Shown piece by piece: positions 27,969-36,180 of a DNA stretch of 64,000 bases. This DNA comes from Streptomyces sp. CB03234 (lineage in GTDB: Bacteria; Actinomycetota; Actinomycetes; Streptomycetales; Streptomycetaceae). The stretch lies in NCBI RefSeq assembly GCF_001905885.1, contig NZ_LIYH01000002.1, positions 1,231,591-1,295,590 of the forward strand. The letters run 5' to 3'. The position numbers and the translations under genes are program-made. The notes below the pieces were generated by a model, which was given only the letters and a program-made list of their open reading frames with translations, was not told the origin of the DNA and did not search any database. Within the stretch, counting starts at the first letter, position 1, and each line of letters begins with the position of its first letter.

Positions 27969-29602
27969 AGCGCAAGGCGCTGCGGGCGGGGCTCATGGCC
28001 CTGCCCGTGGTGTTCTTCGCCGTCTTCTTCGCCTACCCGGTCGCCGCGATCGTCGGGCGCGGGCTGAAGACGGACGACGGTGGCTGGCAGCTCGGGCGGC
28101 TCGGCGACGTGCTGGGCCGCCCGGACATCCTGGACGTGCTCTGGTTCACCACCTGGCAGGCGCTCGCCTCCACCGCGCTCACCCTGCTGATCGCGCTGCC
28201 CGGGGCGTACGTCTTCGCCCGCTTCGACTTCCCCGGCAAGGGGCTGCTGCGGGCCGTCGTCACCGTGCCGTTCGTCCTGCCGACCGTCGTCGTCGGCACC
28301 GCGTTCCTCGCCCTGCTCGGGCGGGGCGGGCTGCTCGACGAGCTGTGGGGCGTACGGCTGGACACCACCGTGTGGGCGATCCTCCTCGCGCACGTCTTCT
28401 TCAACTACGCGGTCGTCGTCCGGACCGTCGGCGGGCTGTGGGCACAGCTCGACCCGCGCCAGGAGGAGGCCGCCCGGGTGCTGGGTGCCTCGCGCTTCGG
28501 GGCGTGGCGGCGGGTGACGCTGCCGGCGCTCGCGCCCGCCGTGGCCGCCGCCGCGCTGATGGTGTTCCTCTTCACGTACACCTCCTTCGGCATCATCCAG
28601 ATCCTCGGCGGGCCCGCGTACCGCACCCTGGAGGCGGAGATCTACCGGCAGACGGCGCAGCTGCTCGACCTGCCGACGGCGGCGGTGCTGACGCTGGTGC
28701 AGTTCGCCGCCGTCGGGGCGATCCTCGCCGTGCACGCCCGGACGGTACGGCGGCGGGAGACCGCGCTGAAGCTCGTCGACGCCGCGCAGACCGCGCGGCG
28801 GCCGCGCGGGGCCGGGCAGTGGGGGCTGCTCGGTGGCGTGCTGCTCACCGTGGTGCTGCTGCTCCTGCTGCCGCTCGGGGTGCTCGTCGAGCGGTCCTTC
28901 GACGGCGGGCTCGGCTACTACCGGGCGCTCCAGGACGTGGACGCGGGCGGCGGGACGTTCCTGGTGCCGCCCCTGGAGGCGATCGGGAACTCGCTGGAGT
29001 ACGCCCTCGCCGCGACCGGGATCGCGCTCCTGGTCGGCGGGCTCGCCGCCGCTGCGCTGACCCGGCGCGCCGGGCGCGTCGTGCGCGGCTTCGACGCGCT
29101 GCTGATGCTGCCGCTCGGCGTGTCCGCCGTGACCGTCGGCTTCGGGTTCCTCATCGCGCTGGACGAGCCGCCGCTCGACCTGCGCTCCTCGTGGATCCTG
29201 GTGCCGCTCGCCCAGGCCCTGGTCGGCGTCCCCTTCGTCGTACGGACCATGCTGCCCGTGCTGCGCGCGGTGGACGCGCGGCTGCGCGAGGCGGCGGCCG
29301 TGCTGGGCGCGTCGCCGTGGCGGGTGTGGCGGGAGGTGGACCTGCCGCTGGTGCGGCGGGCGCTGCTGGTGGCCGCCGGGTTCGCGTTCGCCGTGTCGCT
29401 GGGCGAGTTCGGGGCGACCGTGTTCATCGCCCGCCCCGACAACCCGACCCTCCCGGTCGCGGTCGCCCGGCTCCTCGGCCGGCCCGGCGAGCTCAACTAC
29501 GGCCAGGCCATGGCCCTGTCGACGATCCTGATGGTGGTGTGCGCGGTGGCGCTTCTGCTGCTCGAACGTATCCGTACCACCGAACGCTCCGGGGAGTTCT
29601 GA
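27932..29602 (+). CDS. thiP: Thiamine ABC transporter permease (fused two-domain type)
   Basis: The 556-residue membrane protein contains two copies of the binding-protein-dependent permease domain, each with an EAA loop (EEAARVLGASRFGAWRRVTLP and REAAAVLGASPWRVWREVDLP), giving about twelve membrane segments. This duplicated architecture is typical of ThiP. The GTG at 27932 overlaps the end of thiB by 37 nt; a GTG at 27944 would reduce the overlap to 25 nt. The ATPase gene follows after 1 bp. Confidence 0.9.
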   Translation: MDPVVVLARPEVERKALRAGLMALPVVFFAVFFAYPVAAIVGRGLKTDDGGWQLGRLGDVLGRPDILDVLWFTTWQALASTALTLLIALPGAYVFARFDFPGKGLLRAVVTVPFVLPTVVVGTAFLALLGRGGLLDELWGVRLDTTVWAILLAHVFFNYAVVVRTVGGLWAQLDPRQEEAARVLGASRFGAWRRVTLPALAPAVAAAALMVFLFTYTSFGIIQILGGPAYRTLEAEIYRQTAQLLDLPTAAVLTLVQFAAVGAILAVHARTVRRRETALKLVDAAQTARRPRGAGQWGLLGGVLLTVVLLLLLPLGVLVERSFDGGLGYYRALQDVDAGGGTFLVPPLEAIGNSLEYALAATGIALLVGGLAAAALTRRAGRVVRGFDALLMLPLGVSAVTVGFGFLIALDEPPLDLRSSWILVPLAQALVGVPFVVRTMLPVLRAVDARLREAAAVLGASPWRVWREVDLPLVRRALLVAAGFAFAVSLGEFGATVFIARPDNPTLPVAVARLLGRPGELNYGQAMALSTILMVVCAVALLLLERIRTTERSGEF

Positions 29603-29603
29603 C

Positions 29604-30620
29604 ATGCTGCGTCTTGACGGCGTGACCGTACGCTTCGGATCGCGCGTCGCCGTGGACTCGGTGTCCCTAGACGTCGCCGACCATGAGATCGTGTGCGTCC
29701 TCGGGCCGAGCGGCAGCGGAAAGTCGACCCTGCTGCGGGTCGTGGCCGGGCTCCAGGGCGTGGACGCGGGCCGTGTGCTGCTCGACGGCGCCGACCAGGC
29801 GGGCGTGCCCGTGCACCGGCGCGGCGTCGGGCTCATGTTCCAGGACCACCAGCTGTTCCCGCAGCGGGACGTCGGCGGCAACGTCGCGTTCGGGCTGCGC
29901 ATGCGCGGCGCGTCGCGGAAGGAACAGGCGGAGCGGGTCGCCGAGTTGCTGGAGCTCGTCGGGCTGCCGGGCGCCGAACGGCGGGCCGTCGCCGCGCTGT
30001 CCGGCGGCGAGCAGCAGCGCGTCGCCCTCGCGCGGGCGCTGGCGCCCCGCCCCCGGCTGCTGATGCTCGACGAACCGCTCGGCCAGCTCGACCGGGGGCT
30101 GCGCGAGCGGCTCGTCGTCGAGCTGCGGCACCTGTTCGGGCGGCTCGGTACGACGGTGCTCGCCGTCACGCACGACCAGGGCGAGGCCTTCGCGCTCGCC
30201 GACCGGGTGGTGGTGATGCGCGACGGGCGCATCGCGCAGAGCGGTACGCCGCTGGAGGTGTGGCGGCGCCCGGCGTCGGAGTTCATCGCCCGTTTCCTGG
30301 GCTTCGACAACGTGGTCGCGGCGACGGTGACCGGCGAGGCGGCCGACACCGTGTGGGGCAAGGTCCCCGTGCCGGCCGACTCCGCCCAGGGGGCGGTTCA
30401 GGTGCTGGTGCGGCCGGCGGGGGTACGGCTCGGCGACCCGGCCGACGGACTGCGGTGCACCGTCGAGGGGCGGACGTTCCGGGGGCACCACGTGGCGGTA
30501 CGGCTCCGGCCGGAGACCGGGCCCCTCTTGGAGGCCGAGTGCGCGCTGCGGGACGCGCCCGAGGAGGGGGCGGTGGTGGGCGTGACGTTCGCGGCGGACG
30601 AGGTCGTGGTGCTCGGCTGA
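29604..30620 (+). CDS. thiQ: Thiamine ABC transporter ATP-binding protein
   Basis: The 338-residue ATPase has Walker A GPSGSGKST (about 32-40), Q-loop MFQDHQLF, signature LSGGEQQRVALARAL, Walker B LLMLDEPLGQLD and switch His in AVTHDQGEA. A C-terminal TOBE-like regulatory domain follows. It energises the ThiBP importer encoded upstream. The gene ends 3 bp before the convergent histidine kinase gene, so transcripts from both sides are likely to overlap. Confidence 0.9.
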   Translation: MLRLDGVTVRFGSRVAVDSVSLDVADHEIVCVLGPSGSGKSTLLRVVAGLQGVDAGRVLLDGADQAGVPVHRRGVGLMFQDHQLFPQRDVGGNVAFGLRMRGASRKEQAERVAELLELVGLPGAERRAVAALSGGEQQRVALARALAPRPRLLMLDEPLGQLDRGLRERLVVELRHLFGRLGTTVLAVTHDQGEAFALADRVVVMRDGRIAQSGTPLEVWRRPASEFIARFLGFDNVVAATVTGEAADTVWGKVPVPADSAQGAVQVLVRPAGVRLGDPADGLRCTVEGRTFRGHHVAVRLRPETGPLLEAECALRDAPEEGAVVGVTFAADEVVVLG

Positions 30621-30623
30621 GCG

Positions 30624-31820
30624 TCAGCCTTCGGGCGGTTCCTCGCGGACGGCCCCCGACAGGTCCAGCACGGCGCGCGCGCCGCCGCCCTCCGGGTTGG
30701 TGAACGTCAGGCGGGCGCCCAGCACCCGCGCCTGGCCCGCGGCGATCGTCAGGCCCAGGCCCAGCCCCTTGCCCACCGCGCTGGTCTGGAACCGGCGCGG
30801 CCCGTGCGCCAGCAGGTGCTCGGGGAAACCGGCGCCCCGGTCGCGGACCCGGACGACCCCGCCCTCGACCTCCACCACGACCGGTTCGGCACCGTGCCGC
30901 AACGCGTTGCTGACCAGGTTCGTCAGGACCCGCTCCACGCGCCGCGCATCGGTCTCCAGCAGCGCGTCGGCAACGATGTCAAGGCGCACGCCGCTGTGTT
31001 CGACCGCGCGTACCGCCCGGCGGGCGAGCGCACCCAGCTCCACCAGCCGTACGTCGGCCTCCTCGCCGCCGTTGTCCAGGCGGGCCACCTCCAGGACGTC
31101 CTCCATCAGGTCCCGCATCCGCGCGACCCGCTCCTTCACCATCGACTCGGCCCTGCCGTCCGGGAGCAGCCCGGCCGCCGCGACCAGCCCGGCGACGGGC
31201 GTACGCAGCTCGTGCGCGATGTTCGCCGTCACCTCACGCTCCGCGCGCAGCCGCTCCGCCAGCGCGTCCGCCATGGTGTTCACCGCCCGGGTGAGCGTGG
31301 TGATCTCGTCCCGCCCCGACTGGGGGAGCCGGGCGTCCAGATCACCGCCGGTGATCTGCTCGGCCCGCCGCGCCGACAGCCGCAGCCGCCGGCCCAGCCG
31401 GGTGGCGAGCAGCAGGCCGATCAGGGTGGCCACCGCCGTACCCACGACACCCGCCCGGAACATGCCGGCCTGCAACTCGTCCGACAGCGGGTCCTCGAAC
31501 TGCTTCAGCGCCAGGATGTCGTCGCCGACGCTCGTGGCCGCCCAGATCTGGCGGCGTTCCCCGTACGCCTGCACATAGGTGGCGCGGCGGCCGTCGAGGA
31601 CGGTGCGGCGCAGCTCGTCGGGCAGGTTGGGCGGGTTGACCCTGGCCCCGAAGCGGGCCTGCCCGTCCTCCCGGTAGCCGCGCTCGGCGATACCGAGCCG
31701 TTCCATCGCCTGGTCCCGGGCCCGGTCCTCCATCAGCCGCGGTACCTGGACACCCGTCACGAGCGCGGCGAGCGCGGCGGTCGCGGTGATCGTGGCGCCT
31801 ATCTTGAGCCGTAGCCCCAT
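30624..31820 (-). CDS. Sensor histidine kinase, apparently orphan
   Basis: The 398-residue protein has an N-terminal membrane segment (about 7-27), a short extracytoplasmic domain, a second membrane segment (about 118-138) and a HAMP domain. It has a HisKA dimerisation helix with phospho-acceptor His in ANIAHELRTPVAG, and a HATPase_c domain (NLVSNALRHG, VRDRGAGFP, GLGLGLTIA). No response regulator gene adjoins it: the next gene on the strand encodes a DMT-type membrane protein 38 bp upstream. The ligand and partner are unknown. Confidence 0.88.
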   Translation of the reverse strand: MGLRLKIGATITATAALAALVTGVQVPRLMEDRARDQAMERLGIAERGYREDGQARFGARVNPPNLPDELRRTVLDGRRATYVQAYGERRQIWAATSVGDDILALKQFEDPLSDELQAGMFRAGVVGTAVATLIGLLLATRLGRRLRLSARRAEQITGGDLDARLPQSGRDEITTLTRAVNTMADALAERLRAEREVTANIAHELRTPVAGLVAAAGLLPDGRAESMVKERVARMRDLMEDVLEVARLDNGGEEADVRLVELGALARRAVRAVEHSGVRLDIVADALLETDARRVERVLTNLVSNALRHGAEPVVVEVEGGVVRVRDRGAGFPEHLLAHGPRRFQTSAVGKGLGLGLTIAAGQARVLGARLTFTNPEGGGARAVLDLSGAVREEPPEG

Positions 31821-31857
31821 GTCTCATCTCCCTGCCGGGAGTCTACGAGGGCGCTGT

Positions 31858-32781
31858 TCAGCCGACGCGGGCGAGTTCCCCGGGCTCCTCCGGCACCGGC
31901 GCCGGGCCGCCCTCCCGGCCGCCCTCGGGCTCCCCGAACCACGCCACCGCGACCGCGCCCGCCACCGCCAGGACGAACCCCACCACGGCCAGCCACGCGA
32001 ACCCCGGCCGTGACGCGTCCCCCAGCCACCACACGCCGATCATGCCCGGCAGCACCGTCTCGCCCACCACCAGCGCCGCCGTCGCCCCGTTCACCGAGCC
32101 GATCTGGAGCGCCACGGTGTGCAGGTACATCCCGCCGACCCCGGCGACGAGGATCGCGTACAGCGCCGGGTCGGACAGCAGCGCGCCCAGGTCGAACGGA
32201 TCGATGCCGTTCAGTACGCGTACGCCGACCCCCAGCGCGCCGAAGCCCAGCCCGGACAGCAGACCGGCCAGGATCGCCGCCCGTGCGCCCAGCAGCCGCA
32301 CGACGACCGTCCCGCCCACCATCAGCAGCAGCGACACGGCCAGCAGCCACCAGTGCGTGGAGATCGGCGTGTGCCCGCTGCCCTCCGGGCCCGCCGCCGT
32401 GGCCAGCAGCACCAGCGCCGAACACACCACACCGATCGACGTCCACTCGGCGCGGGTCAGCCGGATGCCGAGCAGCCGCACGCTCAGTACGGCGGTGACC
32501 ACCAGGTTCGCGCTGATCACCGTCTGGGACAGGAACAGCGGCAGCATCCGCGCGGCCAGCGCGCCCAGCCCGAAACCGACGAAGTCGAGGATCGTACCGA
32601 CGATGAACTCCCACGTCATCGCCGCCTTCGCGGTCGACGACAGGGACGGCCCGCCGTGCTGCGTCACCAGGCCGGCGGCCGCCTCGCGGCGGGCCGACTT
32701 GCGGGACCCGACGGCCTGGAGGACCGAGCCCGTGCCGTAGCAGATCGAGGCCGCGACGGCCGTCAACAGTCCTATGAGCAC
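31858..32781 (-). CDS. DMT/EamA-type integral membrane protein
   Basis: The 307-residue product has about nine to ten membrane segments arranged as two weakly similar halves, as in drug/metabolite transporters. The N-terminus MLIGLLTAVAASICYGTGSVLQA is typical of actinobacterial EamA-like proteins. A hydrophilic loop (about residues 29-50) and a short acidic/Pro C-terminal tail are cytoplasmic. The substrate is not predictable. It lies upstream of the orphan histidine kinase gene on the same strand and could be co-transcribed with it. Confidence 0.82.
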   Translation of the reverse strand: MLIGLLTAVAASICYGTGSVLQAVGSRKSARREAAAGLVTQHGGPSLSSTAKAAMTWEFIVGTILDFVGFGLGALAARMLPLFLSQTVISANLVVTAVLSVRLLGIRLTRAEWTSIGVVCSALVLLATAAGPEGSGHTPISTHWWLLAVSLLLMVGGTVVVRLLGARAAILAGLLSGLGFGALGVGVRVLNGIDPFDLGALLSDPALYAILVAGVGGMYLHTVALQIGSVNGATAALVVGETVLPGMIGVWWLGDASRPGFAWLAVVGFVLAVAGAVAVAWFGEPEGGREGGPAPVPEEPGELARVG

Positions 32782-32871
32782 GTCCGGGCTCCGCTTCGTC
32801 TTGTGTGTCTTGTGCGTCTTGGGGTGACTTACGTCTGCCAGACGAGAGAACGGGCCCGGGCGTTGCCTCGG

Positions 32872-33549
32872 TCAGGCAGGTGTGGCGGAGTCGCGGCCGG
32901 GAAGCACCAGTCCCAGCTCGTACGCCAGGATCACCGCCTGCGCCCGGTCCCTGAGGCCCATCTTCGCGAAGAGCCGGTTGATGTGGGTCTTCACGGTGTG
33001 GTCGGTGATCGTCAGCGCCTCCGCGATCTCCGCGTTCGACAGGCCCCTCGCGATCAGCACCAGCACCTCCACCTCGCGTGCCGTCAGCCCCTCCACCGGC
33101 CGTGGCGGCAGCACCCCCGCCCGCTGGCGGGCGAACTCGGCGACCAGCCGCCGCGTCACGGTCGGCGCCAGCAGCGCGTCGCCGCGCGCGACCACCCGTA
33201 CCGCGTGCAGCAACTCCGGAAACGTCGCGTCCTTCAGCAGGAAGCCGCTCGCGCCCGCCGCGAGCGCGTCGTACACGTACTCGTCCAGGTCGAAGGTGGT
33301 CAGCATCAGCACCTTCGTCGCCCCGCCGGACGCGGCGAGGATCTCGCGGGCGGCCTGGATACCGTCCTTGTGCGGCATCCGGATGTCGAGCAATGCCAGG
33401 TCCGGCCGCTGCTCGGCCGCGACCCGGACGGCCCGCTCCCCGTCCTCGGCCTCGCCGACGACCTGGATGTCCGCCTGGGTCGCGAGGAGGTTGACGAAGC
33501 CGGTGCGTACGACCGCCTGGTCGTCGGCCACGATCGCCCTGATCACCAT
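32872..33549 (-). CDS. NarL/LuxR-type response regulator
   Basis: The 225-residue protein has a receiver domain with phospho-acceptor Asp in LALLDIRMP (about residue 55), conserved Thr/Lys positions (MLTTFD, FLLKDA), and a C-terminal LuxR helix-turn-helix (GLTAREVEVLVLIARGLSNA then TVKTHINRLFAKMGLRDR). Its start overlaps the stop of the histidine kinase gene 33543-34766 by 7 nt, so the two form a coupled two-component system. Target genes are unknown; the divergent GT87-type gene is one candidate. Confidence 0.92.
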   Translation of the reverse strand: MVIRAIVADDQAVVRTGFVNLLATQADIQVVGEAEDGERAVRVAAEQRPDLALLDIRMPHKDGIQAAREILAASGGATKVLMLTTFDLDEYVYDALAAGASGFLLKDATFPELLHAVRVVARGDALLAPTVTRRLVAEFARQRAGVLPPRPVEGLTAREVEVLVLIARGLSNAEIAEALTITDHTVKTHINRLFAKMGLRDRAQAVILAYELGLVLPGRDSATPA

Positions 33550-34766
33550 GGGAGTTCCGCCTTCACGAGAAAGCCGCCGTCCGGGCCGGGGCCGGTGGTG
33601 ACGCTCCCGCCGAGCAGCGCGGCACGTTCACGCATGCCGGTCAGGCCGTGGCCCGTGCCGTCGTGCGCGCCCGGGCCCGGGCCGTCGTCCGCGACGCGTA
33701 CCGTCAGCCGGTCCGTCCCGTAGACGACGTCCACCACCGTATGGGCTCCCGGCGCGTGTCTGCGCGCGTTGGTCAGCGCCTCCTGCACGATGCGGTACGC
33801 GGACAGCTCCCAGCCGGCCGGCAACGCCACCCGCTCGCCGCGCACCTTCAGGTCCGCGCTGCCGCCCACCGCGCGGTGCTGCTCCACCAGCTCGTCCAGG
33901 CCCGCGAGCGTCGGCTGCGGGGATGTGGCCGCAGTCTTGTCGCCGGGATGTGTGCGCAACACGCCCAGCAGGCGGCGCAGTTCGGTCATCGACGAGCGGG
34001 CCGTGCCGGCGATCTGCTGGAGCGCCTCGCGTGCCTGCGGGGACAGGTCCGGGGAGGTGTACGTCGCGCTCTCCGCCTGTACGGCGATCATCGACACCGA
34101 GTGCGCGACGACGTCGTGCAGCTCCCGCGCGATCGCGGCGCGCTCGGCCTCGGCGGCCTGCCGCCGCTCCATCGCGAGCAACCGCTCCTGCGCGGCGGCC
34201 CGTTCGTTGCGCGCCTCCTCACGCGCGCGTACCGCGTCGCCCGCGCTCACCGCGGCCAGGACCACGACGGTCAGCAGCAACGTCTCCGCGTACAGGCCCG
34301 GGTCCAGCCGGTGGCCCTCGATGGGGGAGGGGTTCACCCTGGGAGTCAGATCCGCCCACTTCCGGATGTGCACCAGGTTCACGCCCAGCGACGCCAGAGC
34401 ACCCGCGCCGACCAGCACCGCCGGGTGCTGCACCCGGTGGCGGCCCAGGGTGTACAGGCCCACCAGTCCGCTGATCACCGTCACCAGGTACAGGCTCGTG
34501 TCCGCGCCGAAGCCGATGAACGCGGCGGCGACCGTGACCAGCGCCGTCTCCGGCCGTGCACGGCGCCACATCAGCGAGGCGGACGAGGTCAGGACCGAGC
34601 CCGCCACCCACGGCGACCCCGGCACCAGCGCCAGCTCCACCGCTGTGCAGCCGGTGAGGGCGGCCCCGGTGACCCAGGGGTACGCGGGGCTTCTGACGAG
34701 CACGTTCATGGTCCCGATTCTCGGGGAGCGAGGGCGGGGCGCGCGTCGGAGTACGGGTTGATCCAT
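33543..34766 (-). CDS. NarL-family sensor histidine kinase
   Basis: The 407-residue membrane kinase has about five or six hydrophobic segments in the first half, then a HisKA_3 domain with phospho-acceptor His in ARELHDVVAHSVSM and a HATPase_c domain (EALTNARRHAPG, VADDGPGPGAHDGTGHGL). It pairs with the overlapping response regulator gene downstream. The ATG at 34766 has a good ribosome site (GGAGG); an ATG at 34709, directly before the first membrane segment, is the alternative. The divergent gene starts 85 bp away, so the promoters share a short region. Confidence 0.9.
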   Translation of the reverse strand: MDQPVLRRAPRPRSPRIGTMNVLVRSPAYPWVTGAALTGCTAVELALVPGSPWVAGSVLTSSASLMWRRARPETALVTVAAAFIGFGADTSLYLVTVISGLVGLYTLGRHRVQHPAVLVGAGALASLGVNLVHIRKWADLTPRVNPSPIEGHRLDPGLYAETLLLTVVVLAAVSAGDAVRAREEARNERAAAQERLLAMERRQAAEAERAAIARELHDVVAHSVSMIAVQAESATYTSPDLSPQAREALQQIAGTARSSMTELRRLLGVLRTHPGDKTAATSPQPTLAGLDELVEQHRAVGGSADLKVRGERVALPAGWELSAYRIVQEALTNARRHAPGAHTVVDVVYGTDRLTVRVADDGPGPGAHDGTGHGLTGMRERAALLGGSVTTGPGPDGGFLVKAELPW

Positions 34767-34851
34767 GGCCCTCCGTCATGCCAGGGGTGGACGCGGAAGA
34801 CCGGATTCACGTGTGACGTGCGGGAGTTCGGGCGTTCCTAGCCTCGATCGC

Positions 34852-36180
34852 ATGATCGGGTGGAGCGGGACGAGGATCGTCTGGGCGGGGTCCGCGGGCG
34901 TCGCCGGTGCGCTCGCCGCGGTGTCGGACCTGGCCCCGCACCGGGTGTGGGGCGTGGCGGCGGCGCTCGGCTACGGGGCGGCGGCGATGCTCGCGGGTAG
35001 CCACCGCCGTGCGGCCGTCGGCGTCGCCCTGCTGGGGGCGGTGGCCGTGCCGCTGGTGCTGCTCGTCGCCACCGGCCGGGGCCAGCTGGAGGTGGCCGTC
35101 GTCGAACGGTCGGGCGCGCTGCTCACGGCGACCGGCGTCCCGTACGCCCGGGAGCCGGGCGGGCTCGCCGACTACAACCCTTACCTGCCGGGGATGGCGG
35201 TCCTCGGGGCGCTGCCGGGGGACCCGCGATGGTGGACGGGCGCGGTGTTCGTGGCGTCGGTGGCGGCGGTAGGGGCTTCGCCCCGGGTGGCCGGCTGGGT
35301 GGTGGCGTGCCCGCTGGTCGCCCTCCCGCTGGCCGTGGGCGGCGTCGACCTGCCCGTCGCCGGCCTCATGTGCCTGGGCCTCACACTCGCGGGGCGGGGC
35401 CGGGCGGGGCGCGCGGGGCTCGCCCTCGGCGCGGCGGCTGCGCTGAAGTGGACGGCGTGGCCGGCGGTGCTGGTGGCGTTGGCGCTGCTGGTGGCGGTTG
35501 GGCGGCGCCCTTGCCGGGTTGGGCTCGGTCGGTGGGGCGAGTGCGGGCACGCGGTGGCGGCGGTCACGGCCGGTGGGTGGTGGCGGGGCCCCTCCGGGCT
35601 CACTTCCTCGAGGCCGGCGGCCTTGGGTACGACAAAGGGAGCCCGCCCCTTGCCGCCAACCTCTGCGGGGGCGACCCTGCACGGCCCCGCCCCGGTCGTA
35701 CGCCGTCCGTCGGCCGGTGGGTGGCTCCGGCCCGTGCTGCGGTGCCTGGGTGCGGCCGCGGGGGTGGTGGGGGCGGTCAGTCTGCCGGTGCTGGTGAATC
35801 CCGGGGCTTTCTACCAGCACGTCGTCGCCTTTCCGCTCGGCCTGACCGGCACCGAGTCGCCCGCCGCCAGCCCCTTCCCGGGACGGCTGCTGGCCGCGTA
35901 CGTGCCCGGCGGCGCCGTTGTCGCGGGGGTGCTGCTGGGGGTGAGTGCCGTGTTGGTCGCCGTCTCGCTGGCTGTGCGGCCGCCCTCGACCGTGCGGGCG
36001 GCCGCCCGGCGGCTCGCGCTCGGGCTGACGCTCGCGATCGCGTTCATGCCCGCCTCCCGGTTCGGCTACCTCGTCATCCCGTTCGTCCTGCTCACCTGCC
36101 TCAGGGAGACCCCATGCACCGTACGCTCGTCGTCACCAACGACTTCCCGCCCCGGCAGGGCGGCATCGAGACGTTCGTGA
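34852..36180 (+). CDS. Polytopic membrane protein, GT87-like mannosyltransferase, with in-frame repeat insertion
   Basis: The 442-residue product is a multi-pass membrane protein resembling GT87 polyprenyl-phosphate-mannose-dependent transferases (for example PYAREPGGLADYNPYLPG and KWTAWPAVLVALALL, then LVNPGAFYQHVVAFPLG). About residues 239-287 are foreign in composition (GPSGLTSSRPAALGT and following) and are encoded by the dispersed repeat element, bounded by a perfect 14-bp direct repeat 144 bp apart. The frame is kept. Its 3' end overlaps the next gene by 67 nt, and the last 22 or so residues look non-native. Start is the ATG at 34852. It is likely to act with the downstream GT4 enzyme in glycan or glycolipid synthesis. 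Confidence 0.75.
   Translation: MIGWSGTRIVWAGSAGVAGALAAVSDLAPHRVWGVAAALGYGAAAMLAGSHRRAAVGVALLGAVAVPLVLLVATGRGQLEVAVVERSGALLTATGVPYAREPGGLADYNPYLPGMAVLGALPGDPRWWTGAVFVASVAAVGASPRVAGWVVACPLVALPLAVGGVDLPVAGLMCLGLTLAGRGRAGRAGLALGAAAALKWTAWPAVLVALALLVAVGRRPCRVGLGRWGECGHAVAAVTAGGWWRGPSGLTSSRPAALGTTKGARPLPPTSAGATLHGPAPVVRRPSAGGWLRPVLRCLGAAAGVVGAVSLPVLVNPGAFYQHVVAFPLGLTGTESPAASPFPGRLLAAYVPGGAVVAGVLLGVSAVLVAVSLAVRPPSTVRAAARRLALGLTLAIAFMPASRFGYLVIPFVLLTCLRETPCTVRSSSPTTSRPGRAASRRS
35567..35724 (+). repeat. Dispersed palindromic element, copy 3, inside a coding sequence
   Basis: The element core runs from GGCCCCTCCGGGCTCACTTC (35587) to CGGGGGCGACCCTGCACGGC (about 35685), and shared sequence continues through CCCCGGTCGTACGCCGTC. 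The 14-mer CGGCCGGTGGGTGG occurs at 35567-35580 and again at 35711-35724. The distance between the two repeats, 144 bp, equals 48 codons, so the host gene stays open. Confidence 0.9.

Noticed and set aside
27545-30361. A 938-codon minus-strand open frame opposite the thiamine importer genes
   Set aside because: It is a GC-bias shadow of thiP and thiQ with no domain signatures and highly skewed composition.
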